Shown here: in pieces, positions 24,056 through 32,354 of the stretch
How the letters are laid out: each line of letters opens with the position of its first letter
Numbering within the stretch: the stretch's first letter is position 1
Assembly (NCBI GenBank): GCA_002155895.1
Contig: MUMD01000251.1
Coordinates: forward strand, 1-43,583
DNA length: 43,583 nt
Origin: Streptomyces rochei
Lineage (GTDB): Bacteria; Actinomycetota; Actinomycetes; Streptomycetales; Streptomycetaceae
Reading direction: 5' to 3'
Notes under the pieces: model-generated
Databases searched by the model: none
What the model was told of the DNA's origin: nothing
The model's input: only the letters and a program-made list of their open reading frames with translations
Made by a program: the position numbers and the translations under genes

Positions 24056-25371
24056 CGCGCGACCTCGAAGCCCTGCTTCTCCAGGTCGGCGACCGTCTCC
24101 TTCTGCATGGTGCCGAGGGCGGCGGAGAAGTCCGACTTGTTCTTGGCGGCGGCGCCGAAGGCGTCCTTGAAGGAGGTGTAGGCGACGTTGACGTTGGGGC
24201 CCCAGGCCGAGGGCGCCGTCGTCTTCGCGATGTCGGCGGCCTTGGTGTAGAAGTCGGGCTGGTTGGCGAAGAACTCCGGCGGCTCGGCGAAGGCGCCGCT
24301 GAGCTGGGCCGAGGTGGACGCCGGGTAGATGCCGCCCTCCTTGGCCAGCGCGCCCAGCGCGTCGGCGTCGGTGTTCAGCCACTCGGCGAACTTCGCGGCG
24401 GCTTCCCGGTTCTCCGAGTCGGTGGTCACCGCGGTGGAGGAACCGCCCCAGCTGCCGGTGCGGTTCTCGCTCCCGGACCACTGGGGGAGCGGGGCCATGG
24501 CCCACTTGCCCTTGGTGTCGGGCGCGGCCGTGGTCAGCGTGCCGGGCGCCCACACCGCGCTGACCCAGGCGATCTGCTTGCCGGTGTTCAGCGCCTTGTT
24601 CCAGGCGGGGGTGTACATCGGCTGGTTGTCGATGGCGCCCTCCTCCACGAGACCGCCCCAGAAGTCGGCGACCTTCCTGGTCGCCTCGTCGTCGATGCCG
24701 ACCTTCCACTTCTCGCCCTCGGTCGTCCACCACCGGGCGCCGGCCTGCTGGGCGAGCCCGGCGAAGAGGCCGGAGTCGTTGGCGGAGAAGGTGGTGAGGT
24801 CCTTGTCGGGAGCGGCCTTCTTCAGCTCGCGCGCGGTCCGGGCGAACTCCTCCCAGGTGGCGGGGACCTCGAGTCCGTACTGCTCGAACAGGTCCTCGCG
24901 GTAGTAGAACATCATCGGCCCGATGTCCTGCGGCACGGCGTAGACGGCGTCCGTGCCCAGCGTCGTCTGCTGCCAGACGCCGTCGGCGAACTTGCCCTTC
25001 ACGTCGTCGACCTCACCGGATATGTCGGCGAGCGCGTCGTTGCTGACCAGCGTGGGCAGCGCCTGGTACTCGGCCTGCACCAGATCCGGCGCCTGGCCGG
25101 CCTTGTGCGCGGTGAGGATCTTGGTGACCAGCGTGTCGCCGGACGCCTGCTTCTTCACCGTGACGGTGATCTGCTGCTCCTTGCCCGGCCCCTTGTTCCA
25201 CAGGTCGACGACCTTGTCCATGCCGGGCGTCCAGGTCCAGTACGTCAGCGAGACCGGACCCGACCGGGCGTCGCCGCCGTCGTCGGACGAGCCGCAGGCG
25301 GCGAGGGTGCTCGCCCCGAGGGCGACGGCGACGGCGGAAGTCACCAGGCGGCGGCGCTTCGTGTACGGCAT
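24052..25371 (-). CDS. Galacto-oligosaccharide-binding lipoprotein
   Basis: This 439-residue solute-binding lipoprotein has lipobox LAAC (Cys26) after a short basic N-terminus. The mature protein shows family-1 binding-protein features (SLTYWTWTPGMDKVVDLWN, APDLVQAEYQALP, YAVPQDIGPMMFYYREDL) and many tryptophans that can stack on sugar rings. ATG 25371 is preceded by GGGGAGAG. It is first in the importer operon and faces the GH42 gene across a 185-bp control region. It should capture products of the GH53 galactanase; the exact ligand is unproven. Confidence 0.83.
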   Translation of the reverse strand: MPYTKRRRLVTSAVAVALGASTLAACGSSDDGGDARSGPVSLTYWTWTPGMDKVVDLWNKGPGKEQQITVTVKKQASGDTLVTKILTAHKAGQAPDLVQAEYQALPTLVSNDALADISGEVDDVKGKFADGVWQQTTLGTDAVYAVPQDIGPMMFYYREDLFEQYGLEVPATWEEFARTARELKKAAPDKDLTTFSANDSGLFAGLAQQAGARWWTTEGEKWKVGIDDEATRKVADFWGGLVEEGAIDNQPMYTPAWNKALNTGKQIAWVSAVWAPGTLTTAAPDTKGKWAMAPLPQWSGSENRTGSWGGSSTAVTTDSENREAAAKFAEWLNTDADALGALAKEGGIYPASTSAQLSGAFAEPPEFFANQPDFYTKAADIAKTTAPSAWGPNVNVAYTSFKDAFGAAAKNKSDFSAALGTMQKETVADLEKQGFEVAR

Positions 25372-25424
25372 GGAACTCTCCCCTGACCTGGGTCCCCACC
25401 TGCTGCGGAGACCTGCCATGCTTC

Positions 25425-25438
25425 TGTGAGCGTTCACA
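25425..25438. promoter_or_regulatory. LacI-type operator of the galactan locus
   Basis: TGTGAGCGTTCACA has perfect TGTGA/TCACA arms around a CG centre, the typical LacI/GalR operator form. It begins directly at the end of the minus-strand -10 box and covers the predicted transcription start of the importer operon, an ideal position for repression. Confidence 0.6.
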
Positions 25439-25466
25439 GTAGAGAAACATCCCGGACACTTGTCAA
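25438..25466 (-). promoter_or_regulatory. Promoter of the galactan importer operon
   Basis: On the minus strand a perfect TTGACA (25466-25461) and TCTACT (25443-25438) are 17 bp apart. The -35 box overlaps the -35 box of the divergent GH42 promoter almost base for base. Confidence 0.6.
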
Positions 25467-25489
25467 TGGTTGTTGCTGTGCGGTTATGT
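25460..25489 (+). promoter_or_regulatory. Candidate promoter of the GH42 gene
   Basis: TTGTCA (25460-25465) and TTATGT (25484-25489) are 18 bp apart. The -35 hexamer is shared with the opposing importer promoter, so polymerase should be able to occupy only one at a time. Confidence 0.45.
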
Positions 25490-25556
25490 TGGGCTCGCAG
25501 CGCATCCGATGTGTGTGCACGTTCCCACTTTTTCGATCGACACCGGGAGACCATCC

Positions 25557-27578
25557 ATGCCGGAGACCACCCCCAGGGGCCTCACCGGGCTCGCCTTCGG
25601 CGGGGACTACAACCCCGAGCAGTGGCCCGAGCACATGTGGCAGGAAGACGTCCGGCTGATGCGCGAGGCCGGGGTCACCATGGTGAGCGCGGGGATCTTC
25701 TCCTGGGCCCTGCTGGAGCCCGCCCCCGGCACGTACGACTTCGGCTGGCTGGACCGCCTCCTCGACCTGCTGCACGACAACGGCATCCGGGTGGATCTCG
25801 GCACGCCCACCGTCGTCCCGCCCGCCTGGTTCTACCGGGCCCACCCCGAGGCCCTTCCCGTCACCGCCGACGGGGTGCGGTACGAGTTCGGCTCACGCGG
25901 CGCCATCTGCCACAGCAACGCCGACTACCGTGCCACCGCGGCGAACATCACCACCCGGCTCGCCGAGCGCTACGGCGCTCACCCGGCCCTCGCGCTCTGG
26001 CACGTGCACAACGAGTACGGCGTCCCCGTCTCGGCCTGCTACTGCGACTCCTGCGCCGCGCACTTCCGCCGCTGGCTCGCGACCGCGTACGGCACGGTGG
26101 ACGCCGTCAACGAGGCGTGGGGCACCGCGTTCTGGGGCCAGCGCTACGCCGGCTTCGACCAGATCAACCCCCCGCGCACCACCCCGACGGTCGGCAACCC
26201 GGCCCAGGCGCTGGACTACAAGCGCTTCGCCGACGCCACCATGCGCGAGAACTTCATCGCCGAGCGGGACATCCTGCACCGCCTGTCGCCCGGCGTCCCG
26301 GTCACCACCAACTTCATGACCGCCCTCAGCCAGTGCGACTCCGTCGACTACTGGGCCTGGGGCCGTGAGGTCGACCTCGTCACCAACGACCACTACCTGA
26401 TCACCGACGGCCGCCGCACCCACGTCAACCTCGCCATGGCCGCCGACCTCACCCGCTCGGTCGCGGGCGGCGCCCCCTGGTTGCTGCTGGAACACTCCAC
26501 GTCGGGCGTCAACTGGCAGCCCCGCAACCCGGCCAAGGCCCCCGGCCAGATGGCCCGCAACTCCCTCGCCCACGTGGCGCGCGGCTCCGAGGGCGCCATG
26601 TTCTTCCAGTGGCGGCAGTCCCGGCGCGGCGCCGAGAAGTTCCACTCGGCGATGCTGCCGCACGGCGGCACGGACACCCGCGTGTGGCGCGAGGTGGTGG
26701 AACTCGGCGCGTCCGTCGACTCCCTGCGCCCGGTCCGCGGCACCCGCACCGAGGCCGACGTCGCCATGGTCTGGGACTGGCACTCCTGGTGGGCGCAGAA
26801 CCTCCAGTGGCGCCCCAGCGAGGACCACGACCCGCGCGAACGCGCCGACACCTTCTACGAGGCGCTCTACGACCGCCACCTCACCGTCGACTTCGCCCAC
26901 CCCGAAGCCGACCTGTCGCCCTACCCCCTCGTCGTCGTCCCCGCGCTGTACCTGGCGACGGAGGCGGCCGGGAACAACCTCCGGGAGTACGTGGAGCACG
27001 GCGGCACCCTCGTCGTCTCCTACTTCTCCGGCATCGTCGACGAGCACGACGCCGTCCACGAAGGCCCCTGCCCGGGCGCGCTCAGGGACGTGCTCGGCCT
27101 CACCGTCGAGGAGTTCTCCCCGCTGCTGGCGGGCGAACGGGTGCGGCTCACCGGCCCGGACGGCGGCGAGCTGCACGGCGACGTGTGGACGGAGTTCGTC
27201 GTGCCGCGCGGCGCCGACCCGGTGTGGACGTACGCCGACGGACTGACCGCGGGCCGGCCCGCCGTCACCCGGCACCGCCTCGGCGAGGGCACCGCCTGGT
27301 ACGTCTCCACCCGGCTCGGCGCCGACGGCCTGGACACCGTCCTGGGCGGGGCCGCCGAGGACGCGGGCATCGCCCCCCGCACCGACCTGCCGCGCGACGT
27401 CGAGGTGGTCCGCCGCACCGGCGCATCGGGCACCTACCTCTTCGCGGTCAACCACACCGCCTCGGACGCCAAGGTGCCGCTGGACGCGCACGGCACCGAA
27501 CTGCTGACCGGGGAGCGGGCGGCCGGCCGCCTCGCCGTCCCGGCCGGCGCGGTCCGGGTCGTACGGCTCGACGGCTAG
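25557..27578 (+). CDS. GH42 beta-galactosidase
   Basis: This 673-residue family-42 glycoside hydrolase starts with the typical GGDYNPEQWPEHMWQEDVRLM. Glu153 in HVHNEYG is the expected acid/base and Glu312 in LLEHSTSGVNW the nucleophile. CYCDSCAAHF carries cysteines that often bind zinc in this family. A trimerisation domain and a small beta domain follow from about residue 390. There is no signal peptide, so it works on imported beta-galactosides, releasing galactose. ATG 25557 has GGGAGA 8 nt upstream. It diverges from the importer operon and is followed after 79 nt by the GH53 gene. Confidence 0.92.
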   Translation: MPETTPRGLTGLAFGGDYNPEQWPEHMWQEDVRLMREAGVTMVSAGIFSWALLEPAPGTYDFGWLDRLLDLLHDNGIRVDLGTPTVVPPAWFYRAHPEALPVTADGVRYEFGSRGAICHSNADYRATAANITTRLAERYGAHPALALWHVHNEYGVPVSACYCDSCAAHFRRWLATAYGTVDAVNEAWGTAFWGQRYAGFDQINPPRTTPTVGNPAQALDYKRFADATMRENFIAERDILHRLSPGVPVTTNFMTALSQCDSVDYWAWGREVDLVTNDHYLITDGRRTHVNLAMAADLTRSVAGGAPWLLLEHSTSGVNWQPRNPAKAPGQMARNSLAHVARGSEGAMFFQWRQSRRGAEKFHSAMLPHGGTDTRVWREVVELGASVDSLRPVRGTRTEADVAMVWDWHSWWAQNLQWRPSEDHDPRERADTFYEALYDRHLTVDFAHPEADLSPYPLVVVPALYLATEAAGNNLREYVEHGGTLVVSYFSGIVDEHDAVHEGPCPGALRDVLGLTVEEFSPLLAGERVRLTGPDGGELHGDVWTEFVVPRGADPVWTYADGLTAGRPAVTRHRLGEGTAWYVSTRLGADGLDTVLGGAAEDAGIAPRTDLPRDVEVVRRTGASGTYLFAVNHTASDAKVPLDAHGTELLTGERAAGRLAVPAGAVRVVRLDG

Positions 27579-27657
27579 CCGTCACCACCCGAGCCTTCCC
27601 CCTGCACGATCCGCTCCATCTCCTCCATCCCCCACGTCGAAGGGACGACGGACGACG

Positions 27658-29220
27658 ATGCACCAGCCCGGACGCACACTCAAGGCACTGCTCCCGCCCC
27701 TGGTGGCGGGGCTCGCCCTCACCACCCTGCCCGACCGGAGCGCCCACGCGGCCGGCACCCTCACCAACGCCGGTTTCGAGGCCGACGGCACCGGCGCCGC
27801 CACCCCGAGCGGCTGGTCGGAGTACGGCGCGAGCGGCGCCTCCTACACCGAGCCCGGCGGGCGCGGCGGAGGCCACCGGCTGAGCCACTGGTCGTCCACC
27901 ACCTACCGGGTCGAGACGTACCAGCACCTGTCCGGACTCGCCAACGGCGACTACCGGCTGACCGCCTGGGTCCGTTCCGGCGGTGGCCAGAACGCCGCCT
28001 GGATCGCCCTGAAGAACTGCGGCGGCGCCGAGCGGCGCACCGACCTCCCGGTCTCCACCGACGGGTGGATCCGGATCGTCGTGCCCGTCCGGGTGACGAA
28101 CCACCAGTGCACCATCAGCGTCAACAGCGACGCGCACGCCGGTGACTGGATCAACGTCGACGACCTGACCTTCGCGCCGGGCGCGCCCACCGGACTGCCG
28201 GTCAAGGGCGCCGACGTCTCCTCCCTCGCCAAGAGCGAGGCGAAGGGCGGTGTCTACCGGACGGCTTCCGGTGCGAAGGCCGACGCCCTCGGCGTCCTGG
28301 GGGCGGCCGGCATGAACTACGCCCGCCTCAAGGTGTGGGTGGACCCGGCCGACGGCTACAACGACAAGGCCCGGGTGCTGGAGACCGCCCGGCGCGTCAA
28401 GGCACAGGGCATGAAGCTGCTGGTCGACTTCCACTACTCGGACACCTGGGCCGACCCGGGCGCCCAGAAGAAGCCCGCCGCCTGGGCCGGGCACTCCTAC
28501 GCGCAGCTGAAGACGGACGTGTACGACCACACCTACGACGTGCTCAGCGCGCTGGAGGCGCAGGGCACCGGCGCCGACATGGTGCAGGTGGGCAACGAGA
28601 TCAACGGCGGCATGCTGTGGGACGAGGGGTCCACGGACGACTGGCCCCGCCTCGCCGGGCTGCTCAACAGCGGCTACGACGCGGTGAAGAAGGCGGACCC
28701 GGGCACGCCGGTCGCGCTGCACCTCGCCGAGGGCGGCGACCTGGAGGGCACCCGCTGGTGGTTCGACAACGCCGTCGCGCACGGGGTCCGGTTCGACGCC
28801 GTCGGGCTGTCGTACTACGGCTACTGGCACGGACCGCTCTCCGCCTTCCAGACCACCCTGGACGACACCGCGGCCCGTTACGGAAAGCCCGTCTTCGTCG
28901 CCGAGACGGCCTACCCCTTCAGGCTGGACAGCGAGGACGCGCACGAGAACATCATCGACACCGCGGCCGAACTGGTCCCGGGCTATCCGGCGACCCCGGC
29001 CGGTCAGAGCGCGTGGATGAACACCGTGGCGGACATCGTGGAGGCCGTCCCGAACGGCCGCGGCCTCGGAGTCTTCTACTGGGAGGCGACGTGGACCGCG
29101 GTGGAGGGCAACGGCTGGGACCCGGCCGACCCGGCCTCCGGCAACGGCTGGGAGAATCAGGCGCTGTTCGGCTACGACGACCGGGCCCTGCCGGCCACGG
29201 CGTGGTTCCGCCACCGCTGA
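27658..29220 (+). CDS. Secreted GH53 endo-beta-1,4-galactanase with N-terminal binding module
   Basis: This 520-residue enzyme has a signal peptide ending near residue 31 (SAHA-AG), a beta-sandwich of about 140 residues (TNAGFEADGTG to WINVDDLTFAPG) resembling CBM61-type galactan-binding modules, then a family-53 barrel starting with KGADVSSLAKSEAKGGVY. Glu314 in VGNEINGG is the probable acid/base and Glu416 in FVAETAYPF the nucleophile. It should cut beta-1,4-galactan side chains of pectin into oligomers for the neighbouring importer. ATG 27658 follows GAAGGGA by about 12 nt. It is probably co-transcribed with the GH42 gene. The GH53 call is firm; the CBM family is by eye. Confidence 0.9.
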   Translation: MHQPGRTLKALLPPLVAGLALTTLPDRSAHAAGTLTNAGFEADGTGAATPSGWSEYGASGASYTEPGGRGGGHRLSHWSSTTYRVETYQHLSGLANGDYRLTAWVRSGGGQNAAWIALKNCGGAERRTDLPVSTDGWIRIVVPVRVTNHQCTISVNSDAHAGDWINVDDLTFAPGAPTGLPVKGADVSSLAKSEAKGGVYRTASGAKADALGVLGAAGMNYARLKVWVDPADGYNDKARVLETARRVKAQGMKLLVDFHYSDTWADPGAQKKPAAWAGHSYAQLKTDVYDHTYDVLSALEAQGTGADMVQVGNEINGGMLWDEGSTDDWPRLAGLLNSGYDAVKKADPGTPVALHLAEGGDLEGTRWWFDNAVAHGVRFDAVGLSYYGYWHGPLSAFQTTLDDTAARYGKPVFVAETAYPFRLDSEDAHENIIDTAAELVPGYPATPAGQSAWMNTVADIVEAVPNGRGLGVFYWEATWTAVEGNGWDPADPASGNGWENQALFGYDDRALPATAWFRHR

Positions 29221-29233
29221 CGCCGCCGGCAGA

Positions 29234-29265
29234 CCCCGTGAGCGCCCGCGTCGGCGCTCACGGGG
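29234..29265 (+). terminator. Terminator of the GH42-GH53 operon
   Basis: CCCCGTGAGCGCC (29234-29246) and its exact complement (29253-29265) form a 13-bp stem with a 6-base loop, 13 nt after the GH53 stop. Confidence 0.85.
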
Positions 29266-29333
29266 GTGACATCGGCCGACGCGCTCCCACGGTGACGGAC
29301 GGCTCACGGGGCGTGTAGTAGGACGTGGATGCC

Positions 29334-30170
29334 ATGAGCGCCATCAGCATCGGTCAGGCCGTCGTCCTCGTAGCCGTCGAGGGGGTGACCGAGTTCCTGC
29401 CGGTGTCCTCCACCGGTCACCTCAAGATCGTCGAGGGGCTGATGGGCATCCCGGTCGACGACGACGCCGTCATCGGGTTCTCGGCGGTCATCCAGGTGGG
29501 CGCGATCGCCGCCGTCCTCGTCTACTTCCGCAAGGACATCGCGCGGATCGTCACCGCGTGGCTGCGCGGGCTGACCGACCGGGAGGAGCGGTACCACCAC
29601 GACTACAGGTTCGCCTGGTGGGTCATCGCGGCGACGGTCCCGATCGTGCTCGTGGGCCTGGCCGCCAAGCCGCTGATCAAGGGGCCGCTCGCCTCGCTGT
29701 GGGTGGTCGCCGGCTCGCTGATCGTCGGCAGCGGCGTGATGTGGGTCGCCGACCGGACCGGCCGGCACAAGCGGGGCGAGGACGACACGTCGTTCAAGGA
29801 CGCGATGCTGGTCGGCGGCTCCCAGATCCTCGCCCTGCTCTTCCCCGGCTTCTCCCGCTCCGGCGCCACCATGTCCACCGCCCTGATGCTCGACCTCGAC
29901 CGGGTGGCCGCCACCCGGCTCTCCTTCTTCCTCGGCATCCCCGCCCTGACCGGCGCCGGCGTCTACGAACTGAAGGACGCCCTCGGCGCCGGGACGGGGG
30001 CCGCGCCCCTGGCGGTCGGCACCCTCGTCTCCTTCGTGGTCGCCTACGCCTCCATCGCCTGGCTGCTGAGGTTCGTCGCCAAGCACTCCTTCAACGCCTT
30101 CGTGCTCTACCGGATCGCCGTCGGCCTCCTGCTGTTCGCACTGCTCGGCACCGGCGTACTGCGGAGCTGA
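29334..30170 (+). CDS. uppP: Undecaprenyl-diphosphatase (BacA/UppP family)
   Basis: This 278-residue membrane enzyme dephosphorylates undecaprenyl diphosphate, recycling the lipid carrier for peptidoglycan and wall polymer synthesis; excess gives bacitracin tolerance. The two family signatures are present: EGVTEFLPVSSTGHL near residues 16-30 and PGFSRSGAT near 175-183, with about eight helices. I chose ATG 29334, 11 nt after AGGA; GTG 29325 is in frame but only 2 nt from it. The gene stands alone, convergent with the desaturase gene. Confidence 0.93.
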   Translation: MSAISIGQAVVLVAVEGVTEFLPVSSTGHLKIVEGLMGIPVDDDAVIGFSAVIQVGAIAAVLVYFRKDIARIVTAWLRGLTDREERYHHDYRFAWWVIAATVPIVLVGLAAKPLIKGPLASLWVVAGSLIVGSGVMWVADRTGRHKRGEDDTSFKDAMLVGGSQILALLFPGFSRSGATMSTALMLDLDRVAATRLSFFLGIPALTGAGVYELKDALGAGTGAAPLAVGTLVSFVVAYASIAWLLRFVAKHSFNAFVLYRIAVGLLLFALLGTGVLRS

Positions 30171-30201
30171 CCGCGGTACGCCGGGGTGGTGCACGGACCG
30201 C

Positions 30202-31260
30202 TCAGCGGGCGTTGCGCAGCGGCTCCCCGACGCTGCGCATGTGGCGCAGCGCCTCCCGGTGCGAGGCCAGCAGCCCCGTCTGGTGGTAGGGGACGCCGAG
30301 TTCGGCGCAGTACCGCTCGGTGATGACCTGGGCCTTGCCGAGGGCCGGGGTCGGCATGCTGGGGAAGAGGTGGTGCTCGATCTGGTAGTTGAGGCCGCCC
30401 ATGAAGGCGTCGACGAGGAAGCCGCCCCGCACATTGCGGGAGGTGAGGACCTGGCGGCGCAGGAAGTCGAGCCGGGTGCCCTCCTCGATCATCGGCATGC
30501 CCTTGTGGTTGGGGGCGAAGACCGAGCCCAGGTAGATCCCGAACAGCCCCTGGTGGACGGCGATGAAGGCGAGCGCCTTGCCGGGGGACAGGACGGTGAA
30601 CAGGCCGCCGAAGTAGAGGGCGAAGTGGGCGACGAGCAGCGTGCCCTCGAGGACCGGTCGTTTCATGGACGGGCCGCGCAGGGCCTTGAAGCTGTTGAAG
30701 CTGAGGTTCAGCCCTTCCAGGGTCAGCAGCGGGAAGAACAGCGCCGCCTGGTGCTTGCCGATGAAGCGGGGCAGGCCCTTGGCCCTGCTCGCCTGGCCCC
30801 GGGACCAGACCAGGATGTCGGGCGAGACGTCCGGGTCCTTCTCCTCGTGGTTGGGGTTGGCGTGGTGGCGCGTGTGCTTGTTCATCCACCAGCCGTAGCT
30901 CATGCCCAGCAGCAGGTTGGCGGTCAGCAGGCCGCCCGCCTCGCTGGGGCGGCGGCGGGTGAAGACCTGACGGTGGGCGAGGTCGTGCGCGGCCAGCCCC
31001 AGCTGCCCGAAGACGACGGCCGCCCCGACCGCGACGAACAGCTGGCTCCAACTGTCCCCGAGGGCCAGGAAGGCGGCGACGGCGCCCGCGAGCGCCAGCG
31101 CGACCGCGCCGAAGCGGACCGTGTAGTACAGCGGGCGGCGCCGCAGCAGCCCCGCGTCGGCCATACGCCGGTTGAGTTCGGAAAAGTCGCTGCCCTTCCC
31201 GCGTCCCTTTTCCTTGTCGCGCGTGGGCGTGCTCTCGACGAGCACCGTTGAATTGACCAT
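30202..31260 (-). CDS. Membrane fatty acid desaturase
   Basis: This 352-residue di-iron desaturase has the three histidine boxes HDLAH (92-96), HTRHH (129-133) and QIEHH (293-297), the last being the variant typical of front-end or phospholipid/acyl-CoA desaturases. Hydrophobic pairs near 48-66/76-90 and 205-222/228-245 anchor it in the membrane. No fused cytochrome b5 or ferredoxin domain is present, so electrons must come from another protein. Regiospecificity cannot be read off. ATG 31260 follows CATACT by 7 bases with no Shine-Dalgarno, suggesting a leaderless transcript. It is divergent from the glutaminase gene. Confidence 0.88.
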   Translation of the reverse strand: MVNSTVLVESTPTRDKEKGRGKGSDFSELNRRMADAGLLRRRPLYYTVRFGAVALALAGAVAAFLALGDSWSQLFVAVGAAVVFGQLGLAAHDLAHRQVFTRRRPSEAGGLLTANLLLGMSYGWWMNKHTRHHANPNHEEKDPDVSPDILVWSRGQASRAKGLPRFIGKHQAALFFPLLTLEGLNLSFNSFKALRGPSMKRPVLEGTLLVAHFALYFGGLFTVLSPGKALAFIAVHQGLFGIYLGSVFAPNHKGMPMIEEGTRLDFLRRQVLTSRNVRGGFLVDAFMGGLNYQIEHHLFPSMPTPALGKAQVITERYCAELGVPYHQTGLLASHREALRHMRSVGEPLRNAR

Positions 31261-31399
31261 GTACTTCAGTATGTGAACGGCCCGCCTTCGGCAGAATGGC
31301 GTTGCCCCCCGAGCGGGGGTGTGGCCAGCACCACCCCCCGACCTGGGGTTCCTCCCCTCGGCCGCGCACCCGGGCGGGCCCGGAGGGACAATGGCGATC

Positions 31400-32323
31400 A
31401 TGAGTACGCCGACGACCTTCCAGCCGGTTCTGGAGCGCATCGCCGAGGAGATCGAGCGGACCCCGGGCAGCGGCAGGCCCGCGGACTACATCCCGGCGCT
31501 GGCCGCCTGCGACCCGCGCCGCTTCGGCATGGCCGTCGCCGAGCCGGACGGCACGGTGTACGGGGTGGGGGACTGGCGCGAGCCGTTCTCCGCGCAGTCC
31601 ATCACCAAGGTGTTCACCCTCGCCCTCGACCTGGCCCGCGAGGGCGACGCGCTCTGGGAGCACGTGGGCCGCGAACCGTCCGGCAACCCCTTCAACTCCC
31701 TGGTGCAGCTGGAGTACGAGAACGGCATCCCGCGCAATCCGTTCATCAACGCGGGCGCCCTGGTCGTCACGGACCGCCTGCACACCCGTACCGGGGACGC
31801 CGCGGGGGAGCTGCTCGACTTCCTGCGGGCGGAGAGCGGCAACCCCGGGCTGACCTACGACGAGGAGGTCGCCGCCTCCGAGACCGCGCACGGCGACCGG
31901 AACGCGGCCCTCGGCCACTTCATGGCGTCGTACGGCAACATCGACAACCCCGTGCCGGTCCTGCTGGAGCAGTACTTCCGGCAGTGCTCCGTCGCCGCAT
32001 CCTGCGCGGACCTCGCCCTGGCGACGGGTTTCCTGGCCCGGCACGGCATCCGCGCCGACGGCTCCCGGCTGCTGAGCCGCAGTCAGGCCAAGCAGGTCAA
32101 CGCGGTGATGCTGACCTGCGGGACGTACGACGCGGCCGGCGACTTCGCCTACCGGGTGGGCCTGCCGGGCAAGAGCGGCGTCGGCGGCGGCATCATCGCG
32201 GTCGTGCCGGGCCGCTGCACGCTGTGCGTGTGGAGCCCCGGCCTGGACGAGCGGGGCAACTCGGTGGCCGGGGTCGCGGCCCTGGACCGCTTCACCACCC
32301 TCACGGGGCTGTCGGTCTTCTGA
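31400..32323 (+). CDS. glsA: Glutaminase
   Basis: This 307-residue enzyme hydrolyses glutamine to glutamate and ammonia. It has the serine-dependent glutaminase fold with the SxxK nucleophile pair Ser67/Lys70 (SAQSITK) and conserved YENGIPRNPFINAGA, LTYDEEVAASE and GLPGKSGVGGGI. Length is normal for GlsA. GGAGGG at 31382-31387 lies 12 nt before ATG 31400 and 3 nt before an in-frame ATG at 31391, so the start may be three codons earlier. It is convergent with the DD-carboxypeptidase gene, and a GCCACCGGTGGC palindrome lies in the short gap between them. Confidence 0.93.
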   Translation: MSTPTTFQPVLERIAEEIERTPGSGRPADYIPALAACDPRRFGMAVAEPDGTVYGVGDWREPFSAQSITKVFTLALDLAREGDALWEHVGREPSGNPFNSLVQLEYENGIPRNPFINAGALVVTDRLHTRTGDAAGELLDFLRAESGNPGLTYDEEVAASETAHGDRNAALGHFMASYGNIDNPVPVLLEQYFRQCSVAASCADLALATGFLARHGIRADGSRLLSRSQAKQVNAVMLTCGTYDAAGDFAYRVGLPGKSGVGGGIIAVVPGRCTLCVWSPGLDERGNSVAGVAALDRFTTLTGLSVF

Positions 32324-32354
32324 ACGAGGCTCGGCGGGACGCCACCGGTGGCCG

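Noticed and set aside
31301-31345. C-run/G-run pairs between the desaturase and glutaminase genes as a terminator or riboswitch
   Set aside because: The genes are divergent there, so no transcript should end at the site, and the stems are only about 5 bp of simple G/C runs.
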